Assembly (NCBI RefSeq): GCF_001666835.1
Contig: NZ_LZJF01000034.1
Span: 62,001 to 126,000 of the forward strand
Length of the DNA stretch: 64,000 nt
Source: Mycobacterium sp. E3251
GTDB lineage: Bacteria; Actinomycetota; Actinomycetes; Mycobacteriales; Mycobacteriaceae
Direction of reading: 5' to 3'
Program-made: the position numbers and the translations under genes
The notes under the pieces: model-generated
The model's database searches: none
The model's input: only the letters and a program-made list of their open reading frames with translations
Told to the model about the DNA's origin: nothing
Part shown: positions 1 through 9,166 of the stretch, piece after piece
Layout: each line of letters starts with the position of its first letter
Numbering within the stretch: position 1 is the first letter of the stretch

Positions 1-790
1 GAAGCAGCTCGGTGTGAGCCTCGTCGGTGATGGGGCAGAAGTCCTCGACGACCACCGTCCCCAACGGCGGTCGGTAGCCGTGGTTCGAGTCGCCGACCAC
101 GCGGTATGTCAGGAAGCCGTCCGGATGGATGGTGTAGTTCAACGCGGTTCCGTTTCCGCGCTGCGTCGGCCGGTCCTCCAAATAGTCTGCCCACCAAGCG
201 TCGTCGCGGTCGACGGCGCCAGACGTCGTGTCGCACCAGCGTTGGTAGATTTCCGGCACAAGGCTTTTCGCTTCGTCAGGGCCGATCTCGCGAGCCCGCA
301 TCTCGCTCGGTTTGTCTCGCAGCTTCGCGAAGCGGCGGTCGACGGAGTAGCTGCGGAGGTAGCTCGCGACACCCGCACCGAAGCCGTCGTACATCGCGGT
401 CTGGGTCGGCGCCCCGAAGACGATCGGATAGCCGCGCTCGATGAGAATCCCCAGCCCCTGTGCGCTGAGCTGCCCCCACACTCCCTTGCCCTGATGCGTT
501 GACGCGACGGCGATCATCGTCAACCATGCGGCTCGTAACCTGGCGCCGCCCGGCACCGTCAGCTGCGTGGGGTAGATGATGGACGACCCGACCAAGAATG
601 ACCGTTGCGGATCGGAGAAGTCCTCGGCGACCAGCATGTTGTCGACGTCGACGCGGCGTTTCCACGCTTCGATATCGCGCTGGTCAATGGGATCGCCGAA
701 AGTGCGAGCCTGATTCGCGAATATCGCCGGCAGATCCTGTTCCGTGGGATGTCTCGTCTTGATGGCGTTGTCCGTCGCGTTCATCGTCAT
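1..790 (-). CDS. Eis-like GNAT N-acetyltransferase (partial, runs off left edge)
   Basis: Reading the minus strand from the ATG at 790 gives about 263 open codons with no stop before the window edge, so the C-terminus is missing. An in-frame stop lies four codons upstream, which fixes the start at 790 or the second ATG at 784. The protein begins MTMNATDNAIKTRHPTEQD and carries a GNAT acetyl-CoA loop (IAVASTHQGKGVWGQL, near residues 92-107) followed by GYPIVFGAPTQTAMYDGFG. This is the N-terminal and tandem GNAT layout of the Eis family, which acetylates aminoglycosides and host or small-molecule amines and is normally about 400 residues ending in an SCP2-like domain. It is divergent from the MMPL gene to its right. 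Substrate unknown; it may be an Eis paralogue rather than eis itself, because eis sits elsewhere in M. tuberculosis. Confidence 0.8.
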   Translation of the reverse strand, partial: MTMNATDNAIKTRHPTEQDLPAIFANQARTFGDPIDQRDIEAWKRRVDVDNMLVAEDFSDPQRSFLVGSSIIYPTQLTVPGGARLRAAWLTMIAVASTHQGKGVWGQLSAQGLGILIERGYPIVFGAPTQTAMYDGFGAGVASYLRSYSVDRRFAKLRDKPSEMRAREIGPDEAKSLVPEIYQRWCDTTSGAVDRDDAWWADYLEDRPTQRGNGTALNYTIHPDGFLTYRVVGDSNHGYRPPLGTVVVEDFCPITDEAHTELL

Positions 791-995
791 CCAATCCGCT
801 TATCGCCCAGCCAGAACGGCGCTCGCACAGCGAATGGCTCACTGGATGCGCCCCTTTCGTTCGATACCCGAGTGCTGGATTGCCAAACGTCGCCGGCGGT
901 CCGGTCGGTACGGGCAATCGGCGCAGCGGGTGGGTTAGTCGGCATCGTTCGGGTATAGGGGGTACGGCCGGGGATTAGCGATGAAGGGACCGAGG

Positions 996-3353
996 ATGCT
1001 GCATGCACTGACCCGCCTCGCCATCGCCGCACCGCGCCGCATCCTCGCGCTCGCCGCTTTGGTGCTGGTTGGGGCCGCGGTCTTCGGTATTCCGGTCATC
1101 AACAGCCTGTCGGGCGGGGGCTTTCAGGACCCGACTTCTGAGTCCGCGCAGGCGACCAACGTGCTTCGTGACAAGTTCAATCAAACCGATCAGCAGATGC
1201 TCATCGTGGTGACCGCCCCGGCAGGTGTCCAAAGCAATCAGGCGCGCCAGGTCGGCACCGACATCGTCGACCACCTGCGACGATCGCCGTGGGTGCTGAA
1301 CGTGTCCTCGGCGTGGACGTCTGCACCGCAGGCCGCCGCCCAGCTGGTCAGCAAGGACCAGAAGTCGGGGATGGTGGTGGCCGGCCTGAAGGGCGGGGAG
1401 AACGACGCCCAGAAGTACGCCAGCCGGCTCACCGACGAATTGGTGCACGACCGCGACGGTGTGACAGTCCGCGCCGGGGGCATGGCCGTGGCGTATGCGC
1501 AGATCAACGATCAGAACGAGCGCGACCTGCTGTTGATGGAGTCGATCGCGATCCCGCTGAGCTTCGCGGTGCTGGTCTGGGTGTTGGGCGGCGTGGTCGC
1601 GGCGGCGCTGCCGATTGTGCTGGGCGCCCTCGCCATCGTCTGCACCATGTCGGTGTTGCGGCTGATCACCTTCGCGACCGATGTGTCGACGTATGCGCTG
1701 GACCTGAGCATCGCGATGGGACTTGCCCTGGCGATCGACTACAACCTGCTGATCATCAGTCGTTTCCGTGAGGAGCTGGCGCGCAGCGGCGACCGGGAGC
1801 GGGCGTTGGTGCGGACCATGGCCACCGCGGGGCGGACGGTGCTGTTCTCCGCCACCACCGTGGGCGGGTCGATGGCGGTGATGGCGGTGTTCCCGATGTC
1901 GTTCTTGAAGTCGTCGGCGTACACCATCGTGGCCACCGCGGCGATAGTGGCGATCGCTTCCGTTGTGGTCACCCCGGCGGCGATCGCGCTGCTGGGCTCC
2001 CGGCTGGATTCGCTGGACGGCCGCCGGGTGCTGCATCGCGTCCTGCACGGGCAACGGTCGTTCCGCGATCATGCGCACAAGCCGCTCGAGCAGCAGTTCT
2101 GGTATCGGTCGACGAGGTTCGTGTTGCGCCACGCCCTGCCGGTCGGGCTGAGCGTCGTTGCGCTGATGCTGCTGCTGGGGGTTCCGTTCCTGGGCGTGAA
2201 GTGGGGCTTTCCCGACGAGCGCGTGCTGCCGCCGTCGGCGTCGGCCCGTCAGGTCGCCGACATGCTGGACAACGATTTCGGCAACGGAATGGGGACCGGG
2301 GTCACCGTCGTGGTACCCGACGCCCGCGGTGCGGGCCCCGCCGACCTGGACCGCTATGCCGCCGAGCTGTCGCGCGTGCGCGACGTGTCAGCGGTCAGCG
2401 CGCCGACGGGGACGTTCATCGCCGGGAACCGGGCCGGCCCGCCGGCCGCGCCCGCCGGCGCCGCCAACGGCAGCGCGTTCTTCACCGTGACCAGCACCGC
2501 GCCCCTCTATTCGCAAGCCTCGAACACGCAGCTGGACCAACTGCACAAGGTCGCCGGCCCGGCGGGACGCTCGGTGCAGATGACCGGGCTGGCCCAGATC
2601 AACCGCGACAGCGTCGGCGCGATCACCAAGCGGCTGCCCATCGTGTTCGGTCTGATCGCCCTCATCACCTTCACGCTGTTGTTCCTGCTGACTGGCAGCG
2701 CGGTGCTGCCGCTGCAGGCGCTGGTGTGCAACCTGCTGTCGCTCACGGCCGCATTCGGGGCCATGGTGTGGATCTTCCAGGACGGCAATTTGGGCGCGCT
2801 GGGGACCACGCCCAACGGGACTTTGAACGCCAACATCCCGGTGCTGTTGTTCTGTATCGCCTTCGGGCTGGCGATGGATTACGAGGTGTTCCTCGTCTCG
2901 CGGATCCACGAATACTGGCTGGCGTCGCAAGCGATTCAGGAGACACCGCCGACGGCCGCGGAGGCGCGCGCCGCCACCGACGAAAGCACGGCCCTGGGCA
3001 TCGCCGGCATCGGTCGCGTCGTCACCACCGCGGCGCTGGTGATGTCGATCTCGTTCGCCGCGTTGATCCCCGCGCACGTGTCGTTCATGCGAATGCTCGG
3101 TCTCGGCCTGACACTCGCCGTGCTGGCCGACGCCACGCTCGTGCGGATGGTCCTGGTGCCCGCGGCCATCCATCTGCTCGGCCGGTGGACCTGGTGGGCG
3201 CCGAAACCGCTGGCGTGGCTGCGAGAGCGGTCCGAGACCGGTGAGGAGGCTGCCGCCGCGGTGGGGCGGCGCCGATGGGACGACGACGTACCCGAGCCGC
3301 AACGGCCCTCGATCCGGAGGTGGCCCACCAAAGCCGCGACGTACCGTGGCTAA
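996..3353 (+). CDS. MMPL/RND-family transporter
   Basis: Large inner-membrane protein of about 785 residues with the two-fold RND layout of the MMPL family: TM1 (RILALAALVLVGAAVFGI), a large periplasmic loop, a block of TM helices, then a second loop and a second TM block. Each half has the MMPL Asp-Tyr pair used for proton coupling: AIDYNLLIISR (Asp near residue 248) and AMDYEVFLVSR (Asp near 628). An ATG at 981 is also in frame, but AAGGGA at 984-989 sits six bases before the ATG at 996, which favours the inner start. No MmpS or lipid-biosynthesis gene is adjacent, so substrate (lipid, siderophore, peptide, drug) cannot be inferred. The C-terminus is a short charged cytosolic tail. The sequence looks closer to general actinobacterial MMPL exporters than to a specific MmpL1-13. 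Confidence 0.88.
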   Translation: MLHALTRLAIAAPRRILALAALVLVGAAVFGIPVINSLSGGGFQDPTSESAQATNVLRDKFNQTDQQMLIVVTAPAGVQSNQARQVGTDIVDHLRRSPWVLNVSSAWTSAPQAAAQLVSKDQKSGMVVAGLKGGENDAQKYASRLTDELVHDRDGVTVRAGGMAVAYAQINDQNERDLLLMESIAIPLSFAVLVWVLGGVVAAALPIVLGALAIVCTMSVLRLITFATDVSTYALDLSIAMGLALAIDYNLLIISRFREELARSGDRERALVRTMATAGRTVLFSATTVGGSMAVMAVFPMSFLKSSAYTIVATAAIVAIASVVVTPAAIALLGSRLDSLDGRRVLHRVLHGQRSFRDHAHKPLEQQFWYRSTRFVLRHALPVGLSVVALMLLLGVPFLGVKWGFPDERVLPPSASARQVADMLDNDFGNGMGTGVTVVVPDARGAGPADLDRYAAELSRVRDVSAVSAPTGTFIAGNRAGPPAAPAGAANGSAFFTVTSTAPLYSQASNTQLDQLHKVAGPAGRSVQMTGLAQINRDSVGAITKRLPIVFGLIALITFTLLFLLTGSAVLPLQALVCNLLSLTAAFGAMVWIFQDGNLGALGTTPNGTLNANIPVLLFCIAFGLAMDYEVFLVSRIHEYWLASQAIQETPPTAAEARAATDESTALGIAGIGRVVTTAALVMSISFAALIPAHVSFMRMLGLGLTLAVLADATLVRMVLVPAAIHLLGRWTWWAPKPLAWLRERSETGEEAAAAVGRRRWDDDVPEPQRPSIRRWPTKAATYRG

Positions 3354-3419
3354 TGGATCGGATTGCGTTGTAAAGCAACGGTATTCGCGTCGACCCCGTC
3401 CGGCGTGGACGGAGTGCCG

Positions 3420-4325
3420 ATGACGGCCAATACGGAAATCGCCGCCCTGCTCGCGCTGAGTTCCGCGCTGTGCGTCGCGGTCGGCGACGTGCTGCAGCAA
3501 CGTGCGGCGCACTGCATCGAGGACCGGTCGGTCGGCCACGTCGAACTGTTCGCCAGCCTGCTACGCAACCGGCGATGGTGGTGGGGCGCGCTGCTGCTCG
3601 CCGGGAGCGTCGGGTTGCAGGCGGCCGCGCTGGGCCAGGGTTCGGTGTTGCTGGTGCAGGCGCTGCTGATGTTTTCGCTGCTGTTCGCGCTGCCGATCAA
3701 TGCGCGGTTATTCCACCGCAGGGTGACCGGGGCCGAGTGGATGTGGGCCGGCCTGCTTACCGCCGCGGTGACCGTGGTCGTCGTTGTCGGCAATCCGCAG
3801 GCGGGCCGTGCTTCCGCGCCGCTTGGAACCTGGCTCGTGGTGGCCGCCGTGCTCGGGCCGCTCTTGGTGGCCTGCGTCGTGGCCGGCCGCATCTGGGGCG
3901 GTGCCGCGGCCGCGGTCCTGTTCGCCCTTGTCTCCGGTTCGCTGTGGGGCATCTTTGCGGTGCTCGCCAAGGAGGTCGTCGCCCGGCTCGGCGATGGCGG
4001 ATGGGCACTGATCCGGGCCCCCGAGTTCTACGCCGCGATCCTGGTCATCGTGGGCGGTGTGGCCTGGAGCCAGTCGGCGTTCCGGGCCGGCCCGTTGACC
4101 GCGTCGATGCCCACCCTCGAGGTGTCCCAGCCGGTCGTCGGGGCAGCGCTGGGTGTCCTTGTGCTCGACGAGACGCTGGACGCGGGCCGCGCCGGGATGA
4201 TCGCCTTGGCGGCGGCCGTCCTGGTGATGGCGGCGGCCATCGTCAAGCTCGCGCGTGTCGAAGCCGCCTCGACCCGCGATCGCGTCGAGGCAGAACTCCA
4301 CGACGCGGTCGATCAGCCGGCCTGA
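3420..4325 (+). CDS. DMT/EamA-like multi-span membrane transporter
   Basis: A 301-residue, almost wholly hydrophobic protein with about nine to ten predicted TM helices (LLALSSALCVAVGDVLQQR, WWWGALLLAGSVGLQAAAL, LTAAVTVVVVVG, LVVAAVLGPLLVACVV and so on). The first helix followed by Leu-Gln-Gln-Arg, then repeated Gly-rich helices, resembles drug/metabolite transporters and mycobacterial NIPA-like/DMT proteins. The ATG at 3420 is chosen because the upstream in-frame TTG at 3363 adds a non-conserved soluble extension. It follows the MMPL gene by 66 bases on the same strand and may be co-transcribed. Substrate unknown. Confidence 0.75.
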   Translation: MTANTEIAALLALSSALCVAVGDVLQQRAAHCIEDRSVGHVELFASLLRNRRWWWGALLLAGSVGLQAAALGQGSVLLVQALLMFSLLFALPINARLFHRRVTGAEWMWAGLLTAAVTVVVVVGNPQAGRASAPLGTWLVVAAVLGPLLVACVVAGRIWGGAAAAVLFALVSGSLWGIFAVLAKEVVARLGDGGWALIRAPEFYAAILVIVGGVAWSQSAFRAGPLTASMPTLEVSQPVVGAALGVLVLDETLDAGRAGMIALAAAVLVMAAAIVKLARVEAASTRDRVEAELHDAVDQPA

Positions 4326-4423
4326 CGGCCCCCTGAAATGGCCTGACGGCGCGATTCGTCACGATCGCATGACACCGGATAGCGGACACCCCGAGGGCGG
4401 CACGCGCGCGCCCAAAAACCCAT

Positions 4424-4429
4424 TACAAT
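4424..4429 (+). promoter_or_regulatory. Putative -10 element (TACAAT) of ldtB
   Basis: TACAAT matches the mycobacterial SigA -10 consensus (TANNNT) and lies 61 bases before the ldtB start, inside a locally AT-rich patch in otherwise GC-rich DNA. No convincing -35 box is present at the normal distance, which is common for mycobacterial promoters. Inference only. Confidence 0.4.
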
Positions 4430-4443
4430 TCATGCACTGTTTC

Positions 4444-4459
4444 TGGTCAGCGGTGACCA
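4444..4459. promoter_or_regulatory. Perfect palindrome TGGTCA-N4-TGACCA in the ldtB leader
   Basis: Two six-base arms separated by GCGG lie just downstream of the predicted transcription start and 30 bases before the ldtB ATG. Size and symmetry fit a dimeric repressor operator; a small 5'-UTR hairpin is the alternative. No regulator is known to me for this motif. Confidence 0.4.
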
Positions 4460-4489
4460 ACTACATCAAATTTCATGGAAGGTCGCCCG

Positions 4490-5686
4490 ATGACGCCTTT
4501 GCGCAAACGACGGTCGTGGCTGGCTGCCGCGATCGCTTCGGTTGCTGTGTTCGGCGTTGCCTGCGGCGGTGGCAACACCGCGGCACCGCAGAAGGTGATC
4601 TTCGACAAGGGCACTCCGTTCGCTGATCTGCTCGTCCCGAAGCTCACCGCCTCGGTGACCGACGGCGCCGTCGGCGTCACCGTCGATTCGCCGGTGACGG
4701 TAAGCGTCGCGGACGGCGTCCTCGCATCGGTCACTATGGTCAACGAGAACGGCAGGTCGATCAGCGGCCAACTCAGCCCCGACGGGCTGCGCTGGTCGAC
4801 CACCGAGCAGCTCGGCTACAACCGGCGCTACACGCTGAGCGCCAAAGCGCTCGGCATGGGTGGCGCGGCGAATCGGCAGATGACCTTCCAGACCAGCTCG
4901 CCCGCCCACCTGACCATGCCGTACGTCAACCCGGGCGACGGCGATGTGGTCGGCGTGGGCGAGCCAGTGGCGATCCGCTTCGACGAAAACATCGCCAACC
5001 GCGCCGCGGCGCAGAAAGCCATCACGATCACCACGAACCCACCCGTGGAGGGTGCGTTCTACTGGCTAAACAATCGTGAAGTACGTTGGCGCCCAGAGCA
5101 TTTCTGGAAGTCGGGAACGACGGTCGATGTGGCGGTCAACACCTACGGGGTCGACCTGGGTGACGGGATGTTCGGCGAGGACAGCGTCAAGACCCACTTC
5201 ACCATTGGCGACGAGGTCATTTCGACGGCCGATGACACCACCAAGACGGTGACCGTGCGCGTCAACGGCGAAGTGGTCAAGACCATGCCGACGTCGATGG
5301 GTAAGGACAGCACGCCGACCGCCAACGGGTTCTACATCATCGGCGGCCGGTTCAAGCACATCATCATGGATTCGTCGACGTACGGCGTTCCGGTCAACTC
5401 GCCCAACGGATATCGCACCGAAGTCGACTGGGCCACCCAGATGTCCTACAGCGGCGTGTTCGTGCACTCGGCGCCGTGGTCGGTCGGCGCGCAAGGGCAC
5501 ACCAACACCAGCCACGGGTGCCTGAACGTGAGCCCCAGCAATGCGGAGTGGTTCTACGACCACAGCAAGAGCGGCGACATCGTCGAAGTCATCAACACCG
5601 TGGGGCCGACGCTGCCGGGCACCGAGGGATTGGGTGACTGGAACGTGCCCTGGCCGCAGTGGAAAGCGGGCAACGCCAACACCTGA
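4490..5686 (+). CDS. ldtB: L,D-transpeptidase LdtB (LdtMt2/LppS-type lipoprotein)
   Basis: 398 residues. It forms 3-3 (mDap-mDap) cross-links in peptidoglycan and is a carbapenem target outside the cytoplasmic membrane. The N-terminus is a lipoprotein signal (basic RKRRSW, hydrophobic stretch, lipobox GVAC near residue 25). Two Ig-like domains follow ([20 protein letters not shown] and [24 protein letters not shown]), then the YkuD domain ending in [10 protein letters not shown] with the catalytic Cys near residue 344 and the conserved His upstream in GVFVHSAPW. The residue pattern is nearly identical to M. tuberculosis Rv2518c (408 aa). The ATG at 4490 is preferred to the in-frame ATG at 4475 because GGAAGG lies eight bases before it. 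It is followed by tRNA-His and orn as in M. tuberculosis. Confidence 0.97.
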   Translation: MTPLRKRRSWLAAAIASVAVFGVACGGGNTAAPQKVIFDKGTPFADLLVPKLTASVTDGAVGVTVDSPVTVSVADGVLASVTMVNENGRSISGQLSPDGLRWSTTEQLGYNRRYTLSAKALGMGGAANRQMTFQTSSPAHLTMPYVNPGDGDVVGVGEPVAIRFDENIANRAAAQKAITITTNPPVEGAFYWLNNREVRWRPEHFWKSGTTVDVAVNTYGVDLGDGMFGEDSVKTHFTIGDEVISTADDTTKTVTVRVNGEVVKTMPTSMGKDSTPTANGFYIIGGRFKHIIMDSSTYGVPVNSPNGYRTEVDWATQMSYSGVFVHSAPWSVGAQGHTNTSHGCLNVSPSNAEWFYDHSKSGDIVEVINTVGPTLPGTEGLGDWNVPWPQWKAGNANT

Positions 5687-5781
5687 CGTGCGATCACGAA
5701 CGCGCACCGCCTGGGACCGTCGCCGGCGTCCGGGATCCTCAGCGCGGCGAATCGCGTTTCGCTGGGTCGGTTACGCCCAGG

Positions 5782-5811
5782 CGGTCGGGAAGCGACAACG
5801 CCTTCCGACCG
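5782..5811 (-). terminator. Stem-loop behind tRNA-His
   Basis: CGGTCGGGAAG pairs with CCTTCCGACCG (about nine pairs including one G-U, then a mismatch) around an eight-base loop, three bases past the tRNA-His 3' end. There is no U-tract. It is plausibly a mycobacterial hairpin terminator and could also serve ldtB, which ends about 95 bases away on the other strand. Confidence 0.5.
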
Positions 5812-5813
5812 AT

Positions 5814-5890
5814 TGGGGTGGCTGACGGGACTCGAACCCGCGACACCCAGGATCACAACCTGGTGCTCTACCAACTGAACTACAGCCACC
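5814..5890 (-). tRNA. tRNA-His (GTG)
   Basis: Minus-strand cloverleaf: acceptor GTGGCTG pairs with CAGCCAC; D-arm TAGTTCAGTTGGTAGAGC; anticodon loop TTGTGAT with anticodon GTG; T-arm GCGGGTTCGAGTCCCGT. The extra G at -1 (position 5890) opposite C73 is the histidine identity element. The 3' CCA is encoded. The same tRNA lies between orn and the ldtB region in M. tuberculosis. Confidence 0.97.
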
Positions 5891-5943
5891 ATGGCCGCGA
5901 GCCGATCCACCGATAGCGGGGAAACGAGCGGCGACGTTCGATA

Positions 5944-6600
5944 CTAACCGCTCGGTGGCTCGGGGGCCGAATCGATTGGTCCCGGTGTGCCCGTTTGGCC
6001 GTCCAAATCGGCGACCACGGCCTCGATCTCGCTGGTAGACGGCCCCGGCGGGGCGACGAAGGCCGTCCGGCGGTAGAACTTCAGCTCGCGGATCGATTCG
6101 TGAATGTCGGCCAGCGCACGGTGAGCGAGCCCCTTGACCGGCTGACCGAAGTAAATCCGCGGGTACCAGCGTCGGCAGAGCTCCTTGATCGAGCTCACGT
6201 CGATCATCCGGTAGTGCAGGAACGCGTCCAGCGCGGGCATGTCGCGCGCGATGAACGCGCGGTCGGTGGCGATGGAATTGCCCGCCAGCGGCGCCGTCTT
6301 GGGTTGCTTGACGTGCTTGCCGACGTAATCGAGCACCATGGCCTCGGCGGTCGCCAGGTCGACGGTGGACGCCCGTACCTCATCGATCAACCCTGAACGC
6401 GAGTGCATTTCGGTGACGACCTCGATCATCGAGGACAGCGCCGCGTCGTCGGCGTGGATCACCACGTCGACGCCATCGCCCAGAATGTTCAAATCGGCGT
6501 CGGTGACCAGGGCCGCGATCTCGATCAACTTGTCCGAGCCGAGGTCAAGCCCGGTCATCTCGCAATCGATCCACACCAACTCGTCTCGCACAGCGCTCAC
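5944..6600 (-). CDS. orn: Oligoribonuclease (nanoRNase)
   Basis: 218 residues; DEDDh-family 3'-5' exoribonuclease that degrades 2-5 nt RNAs and pGpG in the cytoplasm. Visible motifs: Exo[11 protein letters not shown] (Asp and Glu near residues 12-14), Exo[12 protein letters not shown], Exo[14 protein letters not shown] with the catalytic His and Asp. The core is almost the same as M. tuberculosis Rv2511. The GTG at 6600 gives [10 protein letters not shown]; a GTG at 6591 is also possible and would match the shorter N-terminus of the M. tuberculosis protein. The short Pro/Ser/Glu-rich C-terminal tail is typical for mycobacteria. It is divergent from the HerA-like gene. Confidence 0.96.
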   Translation of the reverse strand: MSAVRDELVWIDCEMTGLDLGSDKLIEIAALVTDADLNILGDGVDVVIHADDAALSSMIEVVTEMHSRSGLIDEVRASTVDLATAEAMVLDYVGKHVKQPKTAPLAGNSIATDRAFIARDMPALDAFLHYRMIDVSSIKELCRRWYPRIYFGQPVKGLAHRALADIHESIRELKFYRRTAFVAPPGPSTSEIEAVVADLDGQTGTPGPIDSAPEPPSG

Positions 6601-6713
6601 ATTAGGCCCAAGTGGCGCTCACGTCGTCCGTCGCCCCCAACTCCGCCGGAGAAGTAGTGTGAGCGTTGCCGGACCGCATGCCGAACCACTGGAGAACAGG
6701 GGGGCGCAGCACG

Positions 6714-8279
6714 ATGAGCACCGAATCAGCGGAGACACCCGCACGCCGGATCGCCGACGGCTATGCCGTCGACGGTCAGGCACTCGAATTGGGCACGGTC
6801 GTCGTCGACGGCGCTGTCGACCCGACGGCACAGATCCGCATCCCGCTCTCCACGATCAACCGGCACGGTCTGGTGGCCGGCGCGACCGGAACCGGAAAAA
6901 CCAAGACGCTGCAGTTGATCGCCGAACAACTCAGCGCGGCGGGCGTTGCGGTGATGATGGCCGACGTCAAGGGCGACCTCTCGGGCCTGGCCAAGCCGGG
7001 TGAGGGCAACGACAAGACGGCCGCCCGGGCCAAAGACACCGGCGACGACTGGGTGGCGACCGGGTTCCCCGTCGAGTTCCTGTCGCTGGGCACTGGCGGG
7101 GTGGGCGTGCCGGTGCGCGCGACCGTCGCCAGCTTCGGTCCGGTTCTGCTGTCGAAAGTGTTGGGGCTCAACGCCACTCAAGAGTCGACGCTGGGACTGA
7201 TTTTTCACTGGGCCAGGGAGAACAATCGTCCGCTGGTGACGCTGGACGATCTGCGGGGCGTCATCAGCCACCTGGCCAGCGACGAGGGAAAGACCGACCT
7301 GAAAGACCTCGGCGGGGTGTCGTCGACCACGGCGGGCGTCATCCTGCGGGCACTGGTGAACCTCGGCGGCGAGGGCGGGGACACGTTCTTCGGCGAGCCG
7401 AAGCTTGACCCCAACGATCTGCTGCGCGTCGACGGGCAGGGCCGCGGCGTCATTTCGTTGCTGGAGTTCAGCGGTCAGTCGTTGCGCCCTGTGATTTTCT
7501 CCACCTTCCTGATGTGGCTGCTGACCGATCTGTTCGCGGTGCTGCCGGAGGTCGGTGACGTCGACAAGCCCAAGCTGGTCTTCTTCTTCGACGAGGCCCA
7601 CCTGTTGTTCGCCGATGCCTCCAAGGCCTTCCTCGATCAGGTCGAACAGACCGTCAAGCTGATCCGCTCCAAGGGTGTGGGGGTGTTCTTCTGCACCCAG
7701 CTACCCACCGACGTGCCCAACGACGTGCTCTCCCAGCTGGGCGCGCGCATCCAGCACGCGCTGCGGGCGTTCACCCCGGACGATCAGAAGGCGCTCAGCA
7801 AGACCGTCCGCACCTACCCGAAAACCGATGTGTACGACCTGGAGTCGGCGTTGACGTCGCTGGGAATCGGTGAGGCCGTCGTCACCGTGCTGTCGGAGAA
7901 GGGCGCGCCGACACCCGTCGCGTGGACGCGGATGCGGGTGCCTCGGTCGCTGATGGCGTCGATCGGCGACAAAGAGATCGCGCAAGCGGCGAAAGACAGT
8001 CCACTGCAGGCGAAGTACGGCCAGACGGTTCAGCCGCCGGCGCGGCCTCAGCCCGGCCCGCAAGCCCAGCCGGCGCCGCAGCCGCCGCAGGCCCAGTCCG
8101 AGTACCCGCCAGTGCCGGCGAACGAGCCGGTGCCGCCGATGCCGGAGCCGGCGGAGCCCAAAGGGCCCGGCTTGCTGGAGAGGCTGTGGCACGATCGGGA
8201 AGTGCAAAGTGCGGTGAACACCGGGATCCGCGAACTCATCAGAGTCAAGTTCGGCAACGGCCGTCGGCGGCGGAAGTAA
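6714..8279 (+). CDS. HerA/FtsK-like ATPase, DUF853 (Rv2510c-type)
   Basis: 521 residues. P-loop ATPase with Walker A GATGTGKTKT near residue 57 and Walker B KLVFFFDEAHLLF, followed by FCTQLPTDVPNDVLSQLG, the sensor region of the YjgR/DUF853 group. The C-terminus has a Pro/Gln/Ala-rich linker and a basic end (KFGNGRRRRK). The family is described as HerA-like hexameric DNA translocases, but the cellular role is not established. The ATG at 6714 gives MSTESAETPARRIADGYAV, with a purine-rich GGGGGG tract before it; the more distal TTG at 6666 is unlikely. Its stop is two bases from the convergent SDR gene. Confidence 0.9.
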   Translation: MSTESAETPARRIADGYAVDGQALELGTVVVDGAVDPTAQIRIPLSTINRHGLVAGATGTGKTKTLQLIAEQLSAAGVAVMMADVKGDLSGLAKPGEGNDKTAARAKDTGDDWVATGFPVEFLSLGTGGVGVPVRATVASFGPVLLSKVLGLNATQESTLGLIFHWARENNRPLVTLDDLRGVISHLASDEGKTDLKDLGGVSSTTAGVILRALVNLGGEGGDTFFGEPKLDPNDLLRVDGQGRGVISLLEFSGQSLRPVIFSTFLMWLLTDLFAVLPEVGDVDKPKLVFFFDEAHLLFADASKAFLDQVEQTVKLIRSKGVGVFFCTQLPTDVPNDVLSQLGARIQHALRAFTPDDQKALSKTVRTYPKTDVYDLESALTSLGIGEAVVTVLSEKGAPTPVAWTRMRVPRSLMASIGDKEIAQAAKDSPLQAKYGQTVQPPARPQPGPQAQPAPQPPQAQSEYPPVPANEPVPPMPEPAEPKGPGLLERLWHDREVQSAVNTGIRELIRVKFGNGRRRRK

Positions 8280-8281
8280 GG

Positions 8282-9088
8282 CTAGCTGCCGCCCAGCTTC
8301 TTGTAGAAGCTGCCCACGATCGGCGCGACGATCGCGCGCGGAGCGTAACCGCTCGCCACCGACATCGCCTTGGACGTCAGGCCCGGTACGACCCGCATCT
8401 TGTTGCGCGCCAACGCATCCAGTGACACCTGGGCGGTGTGTTCGGTGGAGATCCACAGGAAGTCGGGCACCAGCCGCTCGACCAGCGACCGTTCGGCGTC
8501 GTCGGGAAGGTCGGTGCGTACGGGCCCCGGTGCGAGCAGCGTGACGTGCACCCCCGAGTGGCGCAGTTCACCGCGCAGCGATTCGCTGAAGGTGTTCGCG
8601 AACGCCTTGGTGGCCGCATAGGTTGCGTTGTAGGGAATCGGCGAATTGCCTGCCGCCGAACCGGAAATGAGAATGCCGCCGGCCTTGCGCTCGACCATGC
8701 CGGGCAGCACCGCCAACGTAAGGTCGTGCACGCCCAGCACATTCAGCTGCAGCTGGGCCTTTTCGGTCGCCGGGTCCAGCGTCGCCACCGGGCCGAAGGT
8801 CGCGGTTCCGGCGTTGGCGCACAGGATGGAGATGGGTCGGGCGGCCAGTTCGTCGCACAGTTTCGCCCGTTCCCCTGGGTCGGCCAGGTCGGCGGGCCGC
8901 ACCTCGACCGCGACGCGGTACTTGTCGCTCAGGCGGGCGGCCAGCTCGTTGAGCAGGTCTTCGCGTCGCGCGGTGACGATCAGGCTGTGTCCGCGCGCGG
9001 CCAGTTCGGTGGCCAGCGCTTCGCCGATGTTCTGCGAAGCTCCGGTCACCACGGCACGCGCGTCTGGGCTGGGCGCGGGGATCGGCAT
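8282..9088 (-). CDS. Short-chain dehydrogenase/reductase (Rv2509-type)
   Basis: 268 residues, Rossmann-fold SDR. Cofactor loop TGASQNIGEALA near residue 16, NAG motif (LCANAGTATFG), catalytic Ser in ISGSAAGNSP and catalytic YNATYAATKAF (YxxxK). The Arg in VTARRED after beta-2 suggests NADP(H). In M. tuberculosis and corynebacteria this family includes the keto-mycolate reductase CmrA (Rv2509), which reduces the 3-keto mycolyl precursor after Pks13 condensation; length and motifs agree with that assignment. The ATG at 9088 (MPIPAPSPDARAV) is chosen; the open frame continues upstream into a repeat-rich intergenic region that does not look coding. Confidence 0.85.
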   Translation of the reverse strand: MPIPAPSPDARAVVTGASQNIGEALATELAARGHSLIVTARREDLLNELAARLSDKYRVAVEVRPADLADPGERAKLCDELAARPISILCANAGTATFGPVATLDPATEKAQLQLNVLGVHDLTLAVLPGMVERKAGGILISGSAAGNSPIPYNATYAATKAFANTFSESLRGELRHSGVHVTLLAPGPVRTDLPDDAERSLVERLVPDFLWISTEHTAQVSLDALARNKMRVVPGLTSKAMSVASGYAPRAIVAPIVGSFYKKLGGS

Positions 9089-9110
9089 GAGCCAATCGTA
9101 GACAGGCGCC

Positions 9111-9150
9111 GCGGCGCAGCCGGGCGCGGCGGGTCGGCTGCGAAACACAT
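9111..9150. repeat. 40-bp direct repeat, copy 1
   Basis: This 40-base segment is repeated exactly at 9167-9206, 16 bases downstream. It contains the core GCGCAGCCGGGCGCGGCGGG and ends in CTGCGAAACACAT. It sits between the divergent SDR and MFS genes. Confidence 0.9.
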
Positions 9151-9166
9151 CGCAGCGATCGCGAGC

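Noticed and set aside
975..2132. Long minus-strand open frame opposite the MMPL gene
   Set aside because: Arg/His/Gln-rich low-complexity translation typical of the antisense of high-GC coding DNA; the plus strand has clear MMPL motifs.
2201..3244. 347-codon plus-strand frame within the MMPL gene
   Set aside because: Arg/Gly/Ala-rich shadow frame overlapping the real gene; no recognisable domain.
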